Notes: generated by a model from the letters alone, not told the origin. A stretch of 64,000 nucleotides of DNA from Duganella qianjiadongensis (GCF_009857915.1 NZ_WWCM01000017.1:1-64000), one strand, 5' to 3'; positions 1 through 8,274 are shown, counted from the stretch's first letter. Translations and numbers: made by a program.

Positions 1-64
1 GTTCAACGGGAAACGGGTACTGCTTCTTGGTTTTTGGCTTCTTAGTGGTCATTACGTCGGTCAT
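1..64 (-). CDS. N-terminus of an unidentified protein (runs off the left edge)
   Basis: Only the first 21 codons are inside the window. They begin MTDVMTTKKPKTKKQYPFP and are rich in lysine and threonine. The ATG at 64 is preceded on the minus strand by AAAGGGA at a good spacing, which supports a real start; an in-frame second ATG at codon 5 is possible. It lies just downstream of the shortened TssE-like gene on the same strand. The fragment is too short to assign to a family, and it does not resemble the start of a known type VI secretion protein. Confidence 0.5.
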   Translation of the reverse strand, partial: MTDVMTTKKPKTKKQYPFPVE

Positions 65-87
65 GGAAAATCCCTTTCGGTATTATT

Positions 88-369
88 TCATGACCCCGGA
101 TTCACACAAAAATTCTGACAGGCTCCGCGCCGGTCCGCTTCGCTGGCGATGCACAGGGCGGAAAAATCCTGCAGGCCGTAGCTGAGGATGGACGTTTGCA
201 GCGCCGGATGACGGCTGAGCAGTGTATCGGCGAGTGCCTGCCGTGTATTCAGCAGATCTTCCAGCGCGCGGGCGATGGCGTTTTTCTGTTGCTGCCGGTT
301 CCACGTGTGGTCGTCTGGCGCTGCGCCATACAGCACGGCCCAGAGATCTGCTGTACTAGTGTTCGCCAT
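88..369 (-). CDS. TssE/GpW-gp25-like baseplate protein, C-terminally shortened
   Basis: The 93-residue product resembles TssE, the gp25-like wedge subunit of the type VI secretion baseplate. Residues about 23-75 carry family hallmarks: LEDLLNTRQ, then SILSYGLQDFSAL, then a SEADRR helix start. TssE is usually 130-170 residues and continues with a helix and strand containing a conserved EPR motif. Here the protein ends in NFCVNPGS soon after ADRR, so the C-terminal third is missing. I chose the ATG at 369 because GGGGAGAGAGAA precedes it; a start ten codons upstream lacks this. No other type VI gene is visible, so it is probably a remnant. The family call is by motif recognition only. Confidence 0.55.
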   Translation of the reverse strand: MANTSTADLWAVLYGAAPDDHTWNRQQQKNAIARALEDLLNTRQALADTLLSRHPALQTSILSYGLQDFSALCIASEADRRGACQNFCVNPGS

Positions 370-472
370 CCGTTCTCTCTCCCCGAAACGATGTTGCACC
401 GAGCCAGAGACAGATTATTCGCGTTGTTTCCTCTTTTTAAGTTGTGCTTGCTCAACAAATCAGCTTGCCGCA

Positions 473-1312
473 TCAGCGGCGTGCCGTCAGCAGCACCAGT
501 GCAATGCCGCCCAGGATGGCCAGCGAAGCGGCAGTCAGCCGGAAGGTAATGGATTCACCCAGAAACAGGATGCCGCCGGCGGCTGCAATCACCGGTACGC
601 TTAGCTGTACGGTAGCTGCTGTGGTTGACTTCAGAAGCGGCAATGCCGTGTACCAGATGGCGTAGCCGACACCGGACGCTAGCGCACCCGAAAGCAGGGC
701 GTAAGCGTAGCCATCGGCATCGTAGCGGGCATCTTGCAGGAATACCAGACTAAGCAGGAGCGCCATGGGAGCAGCCCGCAGGAAGTTGCCTGCCGTGACT
801 ATGAGCGGGTCGCCGCCCCCTTTGCCGCGCAAGGAATACACCCCCCATGCAATGCCGGCGCCCAGCATTAGTAAAGCTTCGCAGAGAGGCGGTGCCGACA
901 GGCCCGGCAGCAGTAGCCCGAGCAGTCCTGCCGCCGCCAGCAGCAGGCCAGCCATCTGGGTTGGGCGCAAGCGCTCACCGCGCCATAGGCCGTAACCGAT
1001 CATGGTGGTCTGCACGGCGCCGAATAGGATCAGCGCACCGGCAGCAGCAGGCAGCTGGCGATACGAGAAGGAGAAGCCGACGGCGTAGGCAAACAGAGCC
1101 AGCGCCGAACGCCAGTTGCCGCGGCCTTGCTGTTGGCCTGCGCGTAGGCGCACCAGCAGCCACAACATGAGGGCACCGGACAACATACGCAGGGTAGTAA
1201 AGCTGGCGGCGTCGATCTGGGTACGCGCCAGTGCGGCGCGGCATAACAGGGAATTGCCGGCGAAAGCGGCCAGAGCCAGCAGGGTGAGGATGGCGAGACG
1301 GGCAATAGGCAT
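473..1312 (-). CDS. EamA/DMT-superfamily membrane transporter
   Basis: A 279-residue polytopic inner-membrane protein made of two repeats of about five helices each, the architecture of EamA-type drug/metabolite transporters. Hydrophobic segments fill almost the whole length. The first repeat starts IARLAILTLLALAAFAGNS, and a second begins near residue 138 (LCEALLMLGAGIAWGVYSL). Members export amino acids, nucleobases or other small metabolites; the substrate cannot be read from sequence. It is the first gene downstream of lipA on the same strand, but a 77-base gap with an inverted repeat suggests separate control. Confidence 0.8.
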   Translation of the reverse strand: MPIARLAILTLLALAAFAGNSLLCRAALARTQIDAASFTTLRMLSGALMLWLLVRLRAGQQQGRGNWRSALALFAYAVGFSFSYRQLPAAAGALILFGAVQTTMIGYGLWRGERLRPTQMAGLLLAAAGLLGLLLPGLSAPPLCEALLMLGAGIAWGVYSLRGKGGGDPLIVTAGNFLRAAPMALLLSLVFLQDARYDADGYAYALLSGALASGVGYAIWYTALPLLKSTTAATVQLSVPVIAAAGGILFLGESITFRLTAASLAILGGIALVLLTARR

Positions 1313-1353
1313 GGGCGAATTCCGGAGTCGGCAATTCGCCCAGTATGGCTTGC

Positions 1354-1373
1354 CTATTGCGTTAGCACAATAG
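1354..1373. promoter_or_regulatory. Inverted repeat upstream of the EamA transporter
   Basis: CTATTG and CAATAG form a perfect 6-base inverted repeat separated by 8 bases, in the 77-base gap between lipA and the transporter gene. The position suits an operator for the transporter. There is no T-tract on the minus strand, so it is unlikely to be a lipA terminator. The cognate regulator is unknown. Confidence 0.35.
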
Positions 1374-1389
1374 AGCGCTGCGGGCTTTA

Positions 1390-2376
1390 CTAGCTAGCGG
1401 CCAGCACATCATGCGCCTGCACATCAGCGTGATAGGAGCTGCGCACCATGGCGCCCACGGCGGCATGCTTGAAGCCCATCTTGTAAGCCTCTTCTTCGAA
1501 CATCTTGAACACGTCCGGATGCACATAGCGGCGCACCGGCAGGTGGCTGTTCGATGGCGCCAGATACTGGCCTATGGTCAGCATGTCGATATTGTGCTCG
1601 CGCATGTCGCGCATCACCTGCAGGATTTCTTCGTCCGTTTCGCCCAGACCCACCATCAGGCCCGACTTGGTTTTCACGTCCGGATAGCGCTCTTTGAATT
1701 CCTTCAGCAGCTGCAGCGAGTGCATGTAGTCGGAACCGGGACGGGCTTCCTTGTACAGACGTGGCACGGTTTCCAGATTGTGGTTCATCACGTCCGGCAG
1801 GCCATCGGCGAAGATGGTCAGAGCCTTGTCGAGACGGCCGCGGAAGTCCGGCACCAGCACTTCGATCTGGGTTTTCGGCGACAGCTTGCGCGTCTCGGTG
1901 ATGCAGGAGACGAAGTGGCCGGCACCGCCGTCGCGCAGGTCGTCGCGGTCCACCGAGGTGATCACCACGTAGTTCAGGCGCAGATCGGCAATGGTTTTGG
2001 ACAGATTGATAGGCTCGTTCTCATCCAGCGGATCAGGACGGCCATGGCCCACGTCGCAGAACGGGCAGCGGCGGGTGCACTTGTCGCCCATGATCATGAA
2101 GGTGGCCGTGCCCTTGCCGAAGCACTCGCCGATGTTGGGGCAGCTGGCTTCTTCGCATACGGTGACCAGTTTGTTTTCGCGCAGCACGTCCTTGATTTCG
2201 TAGAAGCGCGATGAGGTGGAAGCCGCCTTGACGCGGATCCACTCAGGCTTTTTCAGGCGCTCGACCTGTTCGACCGGCACGATCTTGATGGGAATGCGCG
2301 AAGTTTTGCTGGCGCCTTTTTGCTTTTCGCTCGGGTTGTAAGCGGGGGCAATCTTGGTATCGGTCTCAGAGGTCAT
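1390..2376 (-). CDS. lipA: Lipoyl synthase (radical SAM)
   Basis: LipA inserts two sulfur atoms into protein-bound octanoyl groups to make lipoyl cofactor for pyruvate and 2-oxoglutarate dehydrogenases and the glycine cleavage H protein. The 328-residue product shows both iron-sulfur sites: the auxiliary cluster cysteines C74, C79 and C85 (CEEASCPNIGEC) and the radical-SAM cysteines C100, C104 and C107 (CTRRCPFC). The N-terminal extension of about 50 residues is typical of betaproteobacterial LipA. It follows lipB by 30 bases on the same strand, so the two are probably cotranscribed: LipB supplies the octanoyl substrate that LipA completes. Confidence 0.97.
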   Translation of the reverse strand: MTSETDTKIAPAYNPSEKQKGASKTSRIPIKIVPVEQVERLKKPEWIRVKAASTSSRFYEIKDVLRENKLVTVCEEASCPNIGECFGKGTATFMIMGDKCTRRCPFCDVGHGRPDPLDENEPINLSKTIADLRLNYVVITSVDRDDLRDGGAGHFVSCITETRKLSPKTQIEVLVPDFRGRLDKALTIFADGLPDVMNHNLETVPRLYKEARPGSDYMHSLQLLKEFKERYPDVKTKSGLMVGLGETDEEILQVMRDMREHNIDMLTIGQYLAPSNSHLPVRRYVHPDVFKMFEEEAYKMGFKHAAVGAMVRSSYHADVQAHDVLAAS

Positions 2377-2406
2377 AAGCTGCGTGCCCTCGCGGGCAAA
2401 GTGGGG

Positions 2407-3093
2407 TTATTCGGTTGCTGCGGGTTGCGTAGGCTGGGCCAGTACGCGGATTAATTCTTCGGCCAGTTGCTGCTGGACGTCGGCCAGTTGCGCCGTCACG
2501 CCGACGCTGCGCATATCGACCGTTTCCAGCCCGGCATAGCCGCACGGGTTGATCCAGCTGAATGGCGCCAGATCCATGGCCACATTCAGCGACAGGCCGT
2601 GATAGGTGCAGCCGTTGCCGCGCACCTTCAGGCCCAGCGCGGCAATCTTGGCGCCCTTTTTGGCACCGTCGGCCATGTAGATGCCGGGCGCGCCTTCGAC
2701 GCGCATACCGTGCAGATTATACGCCGCCAGCACATTGATGATGGCTTGCTCGATGCGGTAGACAAACTGGCGCGCATACAGCTTGCCGCCCGGTTTGTTG
2801 CGGCGCAGGTCCATCAGCATGTAGATCACCACCTGGCCGGGGCCGTGATAAGTCACTTCGCCGCCGCGATCGGTCTGCACCACGGGGATGGCGCTGGCGC
2901 CGGCCAGCAAATGGCCCCGGTCGGCGCCCAGCCCCAGCGTGAAGACGGGCGGGTGCTCGACTATCCACAGTTCGTCGCGGGTGTCCGGCGTGCGGGCATC
3001 CGTGAAGCTGCGCATGGCGGCAAACGTGCTGTCGTAATCGGCTAGGCCGAGGTGGCGTATCAGTGCCGGCTCGGTGGAGGTTGGAGACGTCAT
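2407..3093 (-). CDS. lipB: Lipoyl(octanoyl) transferase
   Basis: LipB moves octanoyl groups from acyl carrier protein to lipoyl domains. The 228-residue product has the family signatures GGEVTYHGPGQVVIY, GAKIAALGLKVRG (catalytic Lys region) and a Cys in SWINPCGYAGLE. I chose ATG 3093, which gives a normal family length, over a longer reading frame beginning at 3201 whose extra 36 residues look non-coding. A GTG six codons upstream of 3093 is also possible. A TATAAT-like hexamer sits just upstream of the start on the minus strand, so the leader may be very short. In related bacteria ybeD directly precedes lipB; here a LysR-type gene on the other strand lies between them. Confidence 0.95.
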   Translation of the reverse strand: MTSPTSTEPALIRHLGLADYDSTFAAMRSFTDARTPDTRDELWIVEHPPVFTLGLGADRGHLLAGASAIPVVQTDRGGEVTYHGPGQVVIYMLMDLRRNKPGGKLYARQFVYRIEQAIINVLAAYNLHGMRVEGAPGIYMADGAKKGAKIAALGLKVRGNGCTYHGLSLNVAMDLAPFSWINPCGYAGLETVDMRSVGVTAQLADVQQQLAEELIRVLAQPTQPAATE

Positions 3094-3209
3094 CCCGCCA
3101 TTATAAATCACGGGGCCGCAAAACGCCCCGCAGGGCGCAGCCTGTCTGGCTTTGCGGTCGGGCGCGACCAGCTGCTCAAAAAAGCAACGGGAACGGCGCA
3201 AAGTGAAAT

Positions 3210-3297
3210 TTATTCACAAGCGTTAACTTGCTGTTTACCTGAGTATAGAAGTATATTCGGACGTCTTTTGCTAATTTTATTCACAAAGTTATCCACA
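3210..3297 (+). promoter_or_regulatory. Cluster of three DnaA boxes
   Basis: Three 9-mers matching TTATNCACA occur in the same orientation: TTATTCACA at 3210-3218 and 3277-3285, and TTATCCACA (the high-affinity form) at 3289-3297. The last two start 12 bases apart. The stretch between the first and second is AT-rich against the GC-rich background. It lies between the divergent lipB and LysR genes. No dnaA, dnaN, gyrB or rpmH is nearby, so this is not a standard origin layout. It may titrate DnaA or let DnaA regulate the flanking genes. Confidence 0.6.
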
Positions 3298-3310
3298 GCA
3301 TGCCAGCCTG

Positions 3311-3937
3311 ATGAGCGCCTCCCGCTTGCCTAATTTTTCCGCACTGCGCGCCTTCGAGGCGGCGGCCCGGCACGAGAATTTCTCGCGGGCGGCGGAGGAA
3401 TTGCATCTGACCCATGGCGCTATCAGCCATCAGGTGCGGGCGCTGGAGCGCGAGCTGGGGCTGGCCCTGTTCGAGCGCTACGGCAAGCAGGTGCGGATTA
3501 CCCCGGAGGGCGCGCAGTACGCGCGCCAGTTGGCCAAGGCCTTCGCCGACATAGCGGCGGCCAGTGCGGCACTACGCCGCAGCCCCCTTCATCAGCGGCT
3601 GACGATTGCGGCGGTGCCGGTGTTCGCAGCACGCTGGCTGACGCCGCGGCTGGGGAGCTTCATTGAACGCCATCCGGCTATCAATGTGGTGCTGCAGACG
3701 GGCGAGCAATGGTTGGCTGACGGGGTTGATGTGGCAATACGGCGCGCGGAAGGCGCCTATCCGGGCTGGCTAGTGGTGCCGCTGACGGTCAAGCTGGAGG
3801 GGCGGAAAGTGAGTCCCCACTACCACGGTGATGACTCAGGATATGCGGTATTGCTGCCCGCCGTTGCAGAGCAGCGACCGCAAGTGCAAGCTTTTCGTGA
3901 CTGGTTGCAGGAACAGGTGGCGCAGACCGGGGCGTAG
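3311..3937 (+). CDS. GcvA-like LysR-family regulator, internally shortened
   Basis: Residues 6-65 form a LysR helix-turn-helix (NFSALRAFEAAARHENFSRA, then the recognition helix around HGAISHQVRALE), followed by the start of the GcvA-type effector domain (AARWLTPRLGSFIERHP, DGVDVAIRRAEG). The product has only 208 residues against about 300 for the family. After PGWLVVPLTV the sequence passes quickly to a typical GcvA C-terminus (YAVLLPAVAEQRPQVQAFRD), so roughly 90 residues of the effector-binding domain are missing while the frame is kept. It could still bind DNA but probably not its ligand normally, so it may be a decaying gene. It lies between ybeD and lipB in the opposite orientation. Confidence 0.65.
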   Translation: MSASRLPNFSALRAFEAAARHENFSRAAEELHLTHGAISHQVRALERELGLALFERYGKQVRITPEGAQYARQLAKAFADIAAASAALRRSPLHQRLTIAAVPVFAARWLTPRLGSFIERHPAINVVLQTGEQWLADGVDVAIRRAEGAYPGWLVVPLTVKLEGRKVSPHYHGDDSGYAVLLPAVAEQRPQVQAFRDWLQEQVAQTGA

Positions 3938-3955
3938 CCTGCGCCTGCGGCAGAA

Positions 3956-4231
3956 TTACATGACGATTTTGACCATAGGGTGACCGGACAGCTCGGTGTA
4001 CAGCGCATCGAGCTGTTCGCGGCTGGTGGCGCGCACGACCACGGTGAGACCGGTGTAATTGCCTTTGGCCGATGGACGGACTTCCATCTTGCCTTCGTGG
4101 AAGCCCGTGTCGTGTTTCTGTACTACCTGCACGATGGTGGCGGCGAAATCGATATGAGTCGGCCCCATCACCTTGATCGGGAAGTCGCTCGGGTATTCGA
4201 TGAGGGACTCTGACGGCGGGATCGCTTGCAT
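3956..4231 (-). CDS. ybeD: YbeD/DUF493 family protein
   Basis: A 91-residue protein of the DUF493 (YbeD) family, a small ferredoxin-like ACT-type fold often encoded next to lipB. Recognisable parts are SLIEYPSDFPIKVMG, IVQVVQKHD and the C-terminal VVVRATSREQLDALYTEL. Its biochemical role is not firmly established; the link with lipoate genes is by genome context. I chose ATG 4231, with GGAAT upstream, rather than a start ten codons earlier that adds a hydrophobic tail not seen in the family. The stop lies 18 bases beyond the stop of the convergent LysR-type gene. Confidence 0.85.
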   Translation of the reverse strand: MQAIPPSESLIEYPSDFPIKVMGPTHIDFAATIVQVVQKHDTGFHEGKMEVRPSAKGNYTGLTVVVRATSREQLDALYTELSGHPMVKIVM

Positions 4232-4309
4232 AGGTATTCCAATCAATAAAAAACCGGCCACACCAACGCGGTGCCGCCAGCCTCTATTGTAGCCAATTCG
4301 GCGTAAGCG

Positions 4310-6223
4310 TTATTGCTGGATCTGATTTCGCTTTTCGCCCCGCTCGCGCCCCTCTTCCTTGCGTCTTTCCTCGCGCTGGTGCTGGCCGTTTTCCTTGGGC
4401 GCGGCAGCCGGTGCCGGTGGCGGCGTAAAGACCGGACGTGCCGGCGCGGGGGCTGCCGTAAGTGGCGGGCTAAAACTTGGCCGTACCGGAGTCTGCGCAG
4501 GCGCAGGCTGGGCCTGCACCGCCACGGGCGCATCGCGCCGCTCGTCCTGCTGGCGCTGCGCGCGGCGGGCCTCATCCTGCTGGCGGGCGTCACGGTTAAA
4601 GTTGTCGATCCGATTGATCCTTTCGTTGCGCTGGAAGCTGTCGGCCCTGTCGTTGCGTTCGTTGAGGTCCGTGCCGTAACGTCGTTCGCGCTCATTGCCG
4701 CTGCCGGACAGCTGGGACGGCGGCTGGCCAGCCTGATTCGACGGGCCGCCCACGCCTGTGGCTGGCCGGCTCACCCCTGCTGGCGGGTTGATGGCAGGGG
4801 CCGACGGCGTTGCCAGCGGAATAGCCGGTATGGCCGGCGCTGGTCCGGTGGCGGGACCGATGTTGCCGCGGTTGCGGCCATCGTCGCGATAATCGGTCCG
4901 GACACCTCGGTTATCCGGCCCTCGCTCCGGCCAGTGGTTACGGCCATAGTCGGGCGCGCGCGGCGGCAGGCCATTCGCCGGCTGGGTGCTGGCGGGGCCG
5001 CCGGCATTGGCTGGCAGAGCATGATTGCCCGGCTGATTCAGTGGCAAGCCCGGTGCAGCGCGCGGCGGCACCGCATGGGGCACCTGCCGTTCAAATTGTT
5101 CGCGTGGCAGTACGCTTAAGCCATCGCGCCTTGGCGGCATGCCATTATTGATGGACAGTGGCGCTAGCGGGCGGCCGTTGCGCAACCAGCTCAGGCGCTG
5201 CTCCCGTTCCGCCGAGATGCGGTAGCCGGGCACATAATGATCGCGCGGCGTCAGCGGATACCAGCCTATGCCGGGCCGGTGGTTGGGGCCGGGCCCGTGG
5301 CCGTCCACCCAGCCCACCAGTGCCGGCGCCCACACCGGGCGGCCGTGCAGCTGGCCCGGGGCCCAGCACCAGCGCCGGTTGACCATGACCCAGCGGCCAT
5401 AATGGGAGGGTGCATAGCCCCAGGGCGCATTGTCGATCCAGGTCCAGCCCCATGGCGCCAGCCAGATCCAGCGGCCATCGCGGTACGGCGCCCAGTCGGC
5501 GGCCACATTGCGCGGCGTCCACAGGGGGCCGTATTCCACGCTTTCCGTCCAGCTGCCGTTGCGGTCCAGCTCTTCGTAGCCTGTGATGCCGCTCGATACA
5601 AAGCGCGTGCTGACACTGCCGTCGCCGCTGCGTTCGCGTTCATCGGCCCAGCGGTCGAAGCCGTCCGTCTGTGCCAGCAGGGTACGCACATCGTTGCTGT
5701 TGATTTCTGCGGCGCGGCCGCTATTGAGCGTGAGCGACGCGCCGGCGCCATTGACGCGGGCGCTGCCGGCCAGCACGCGGATCTGGCTGGTGTCGGCCTG
5801 GCGCTCCGCGTCCACCCGCAGCAGCCCCGGCTCCAGCAAGGTGATGCGGGCCTGCGGCGTCACCAGTTCGAAATTGCGCACCTGCTCGGGACTGCGCAGG
5901 CGGATGCTGACGCTGCCGTAATTCAGCCGCAGCCGCAGAATGTCGTCATCGAGATCGAGAATTTCTACATCGGAATCGCCATCCACCCGTATGGCGGTGG
6001 AACCTGCGCGCACATCGCTACGGGCGCCGCTGGCAGTGTGGATATGGTTGCCGGCCACTACCGGCCAGTTCAGTCCGGCTGGTACGGCGTCGTCATCGCC
6101 CGTCAGGGTGACCAGACCCTGCACGGCGGCGACCCGGCCCACCAGCGCGGGCAGGTCGTCCTGGGCGTAGACGGGGCTGGCCAGCGCGGCCAGCAGCAGA
6201 GTGGGGATGATGCGACGGTTCAT
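4310..6223 (-). CDS. Secreted FecR-domain / DUF6600 protein with disordered tail
   Basis: This 637-residue protein has an N-terminal signal peptide (RRIIPTLLLAALASPVYA), so it is exported. Residues about 25-165 resemble a FecR-like beta domain (GRVAAVQGLVTL, NHIHTASGARSDVRAGSTAI, VLAGSARVNG). Residues about 225-330 are rich in tryptophan, glycine and tyrosine and match DUF6600-type sequence (WAPYRDGRWIWLAPWGWTWI, WVMVNRRWCWAPG). The last 250 residues are low complexity: first Pro/Ala/Asn-rich, then Arg/Glu/Gln-rich. No enzyme motif is evident and the function is unknown; a cell-surface or envelope role is likely. It appears to be a single gene flanked by ybeD and a LysE-type exporter. Confidence 0.75.
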   Translation of the reverse strand: MNRRIIPTLLLAALASPVYAQDDLPALVGRVAAVQGLVTLTGDDDAVPAGLNWPVVAGNHIHTASGARSDVRAGSTAIRVDGDSDVEILDLDDDILRLRLNYGSVSIRLRSPEQVRNFELVTPQARITLLEPGLLRVDAERQADTSQIRVLAGSARVNGAGASLTLNSGRAAEINSNDVRTLLAQTDGFDRWADERERSGDGSVSTRFVSSGITGYEELDRNGSWTESVEYGPLWTPRNVAADWAPYRDGRWIWLAPWGWTWIDNAPWGYAPSHYGRWVMVNRRWCWAPGQLHGRPVWAPALVGWVDGHGPGPNHRPGIGWYPLTPRDHYVPGYRISAEREQRLSWLRNGRPLAPLSINNGMPPRRDGLSVLPREQFERQVPHAVPPRAAPGLPLNQPGNHALPANAGGPASTQPANGLPPRAPDYGRNHWPERGPDNRGVRTDYRDDGRNRGNIGPATGPAPAIPAIPLATPSAPAINPPAGVSRPATGVGGPSNQAGQPPSQLSGSGNERERRYGTDLNERNDRADSFQRNERINRIDNFNRDARQQDEARRAQRQQDERRDAPVAVQAQPAPAQTPVRPSFSPPLTAAPAPARPVFTPPPAPAAAPKENGQHQREERRKEEGRERGEKRNQIQQ

Positions 6224-6312
6224 GACAGCGCTCCTGGGTAATATCGGGATTAAACGCTGCGGCAGGAATTCCGCCTACTGCGATTACAAGGCCTTACAAA
6301 TTTGCCATGGCC

Positions 6313-6954
6313 TCAGGCGCTGGCGCCGCCCCGCTTGACGAAAAACAGCGCCGTGCCCACGGCCATCAGCAGGCCGCCGAACACGCGGTTCTGCTTTTTC
6401 ACAGCATGGGCGTCGCGGAAGAAGCGCTGCATGGACGAGGCCAGAAAGGCGTAGCTGTGCATCACGATCAGATCGATGCAGCACATGGTCACGGCCAGTA
6501 TCAGCAGCTGCGGCAGCAGCGGCGCTTCGCGGGTAATGAACTGCGGCAGCACGGCCACCATGAAGATGATGCCTTTGGGGTTGGTGGCGTTGGTCAGAAA
6601 ACCCGTCAGCAGGCGCTGCTTCACCGACGGTATGCGCAGTTCCGCATGGGCGGCCTCGCCGCTAATGCTGACTTTGGCGCGCCACTGGCTCAGGCCAAGA
6701 TAGATCAGGTATAGCGCACCCACAGTCTTGACGATATTGAACGCCACTTCGGAGGCCAGCAGCAGCGAACCGACGCCCGCGCCGGCAATGAACAGCACCA
6801 TCAGCAGGCCGGCCTGCAGCCCCAGGATAGTGACGCTGGCGCGTTTCAGGCCATACGACAGGCCGTGCGACATCGACAGCACGGCACCGGAACCGGGCGA
6901 GATGGCGATAATCCAGGCAGCAACGAAGAAAGTGAACCAGGTAGTAAAACTCAT
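6313..6954 (-). CDS. LysE/RhtB-family amino-acid exporter
   Basis: A 213-residue inner-membrane protein with about six hydrophobic segments. It has the LysE/RhtB N-terminal signature (AAWIIAISPGSGAVLSMSHG) followed by GLKRASVTILGLQAGLL and the LYLIYLGLSQWR segment, and later GFLTNATNPKGIIFMVAVLP, a family hallmark. Members export amino acids such as lysine, threonine or homoserine lactone; the substrate here is unknown. The gene is divergent from the DUF808 gene across a 151-base gap. Confidence 0.88.
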   Translation of the reverse strand: MSFTTWFTFFVAAWIIAISPGSGAVLSMSHGLSYGLKRASVTILGLQAGLLMVLFIAGAGVGSLLLASEVAFNIVKTVGALYLIYLGLSQWRAKVSISGEAAHAELRIPSVKQRLLTGFLTNATNPKGIIFMVAVLPQFITREAPLLPQLLILAVTMCCIDLIVMHSYAFLASSMQRFFRDAHAVKKQNRVFGGLLMAVGTALFFVKRGGASA

Positions 6955-7105
6955 GTCATGTCCATAGCGTCAGGGCAGCCGGCGGCCGCAGCAAGTGGTC
7001 CTATTTTAGCGGTCTGCACGCCAGCCTGCTTCGGTTAATATGTGGTGATCTGGGCAAGCTGTTAGGCATGCTGTAACTTTATTCAATTGATAATAAGGAG
7101 CCTCT

Positions 7106-8035
7106 ATGGCCGCAAGCAGTCTGCTGGCGCTGATCGACGATATTGCCAGCATCCTCGATGATGTGGCGCTGATGAGCAAAGTCGCGGCCAAGAAAACCGC
7201 CGGTGTGCTGGGCGATGATCTGGCGCTTAATGCCCAGCAGGTGGCGGGGGTGCAGGCCGAGCGCGAACTGCCGGTGGTGTGGGCGGTGGCCGTGGGCTCG
7301 CTGAAGAACAAGGCCATCCTGGTGCCGGCGGCGCTGGGCATCAGCGCGCTGGCGCCGTGGGCCATCGCTCCGCTGCTGATGCTGGGCGGCTTGTACCTGT
7401 GCTTCGAAGGCTGCGAAAAAATTGTGCATACGCTGCTGCATCGGGCGCCGGAGGCGCCGGCCGGCACGCTGGCGGCCGTGCTGGCCGAGCCGGAGACGGA
7501 TCTGGTGGCGCTTGAACGCGACAAGATCCGCGGCGCCATCCGTACCGATTTCATTCTGTCCGCAGAAATCATCGTGATTGCACTGGGCACGGTGGCCTCG
7601 GCGCCGTTTGCCCAGCAGGTGACGGTGGTGATAGGCATTGCGCTGGCCATGACGGTGGGCGTGTACGGCATTGTCGCTGCCATCGTCAAGCTCGACGATG
7701 CCGGTCTGTACCTGAGCCGGCGCGCCGGTGCCCTGTGGCAGGCGCTGGGGCGGATACTGCTGGCGGCAGCGCCCAAGCTGATGAAGCTGCTCTCGGTGCT
7801 GGGGACGGTGGCCATGTTCATGGTGGGCGGTGGCATCCTCACCCACGGGATTACCCCTGTGCATGAACTGATCGAGCATGCGGGCAGTGCCGCCGCTGCA
7901 TGGCCGGCACCGGCCTCCTGGCTGGCTGCGCTGCTGCCCTCCGCCCTGAATGCGCTGGCGGGACTGGTGGCGGGCGGCGTCGCGCTGGGGCTGCTGACGC
8001 TGGTGGGTAAGTTGCGCGGCAGCAACAATTCATAA
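7106..8035 (+). CDS. DUF808 (YedI-like) inner-membrane protein
   Basis: The 309-residue product matches the DUF808/YedI family from its first residues (SSLLALIDDIASILDDVALM, VAAKKTAGVLGDDLALNAQQ), with GLYLCFEGCEKIVH further on. Five or six membrane segments follow, including the C-terminal SALNALAGLVAGGVALGLL. AAGGAG lies at ideal distance before the ATG. The molecular function of the family is unknown. It is monocistronic, and the 288 bases after it belong largely to the aer promoter region. Confidence 0.85.
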   Translation: MAASSLLALIDDIASILDDVALMSKVAAKKTAGVLGDDLALNAQQVAGVQAERELPVVWAVAVGSLKNKAILVPAALGISALAPWAIAPLLMLGGLYLCFEGCEKIVHTLLHRAPEAPAGTLAAVLAEPETDLVALERDKIRGAIRTDFILSAEIIVIALGTVASAPFAQQVTVVIGIALAMTVGVYGIVAAIVKLDDAGLYLSRRAGALWQALGRILLAAAPKLMKLLSVLGTVAMFMVGGGILTHGITPVHELIEHAGSAAAAWPAPASWLAALLPSALNALAGLVAGGVALGLLTLVGKLRGSNNS

Positions 8036-8232
8036 ACACAAACCCCCACAACCCTGGGCACTCGCGCTATAAATTCGGGGCTGCTTCTGTCCGCAGAGTA
8101 TCTATACTGAACTCATGAAGGGCGCGGGTGGCGGTTTTACTCCCCTTATTTGTCCATGTCAAGAAACTAGCCACGGCCTGCCGTGACCGAGCGGTTTATT
8201 GAAAGGGAGTAACACAAGCAATCTGGGGAACT

Positions 8233-8274
8233 TTGATCTAAATCAATCAAATATCTGGGCAATTTCCGTAAACT
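8233..8274 (+). promoter_or_regulatory. FNR-activated promoter of aer-hemN
   Basis: TTGAT-N4-ATCAA, a perfect FNR/ANR box, occupies 8233-8246. TAAACT at 8269-8274 fits a -10 element that places the start of transcription near 8281. This puts the box centre at -41.5, the class II activator position. A second -10-like TATAAT lies at 8283-8288 and could give another start. The same geometry is found upstream of ccoN in this window. Confidence 0.8.

Noticed and set aside
3210..3297. A chromosomal replication origin at the DnaA-box cluster
   Set aside because: The flanking genes are lipB and a LysR gene, with no dnaA, dnaN, gyrB or rpmH, and no clear unwinding region with the usual repeats. I keep only the DnaA-box cluster.
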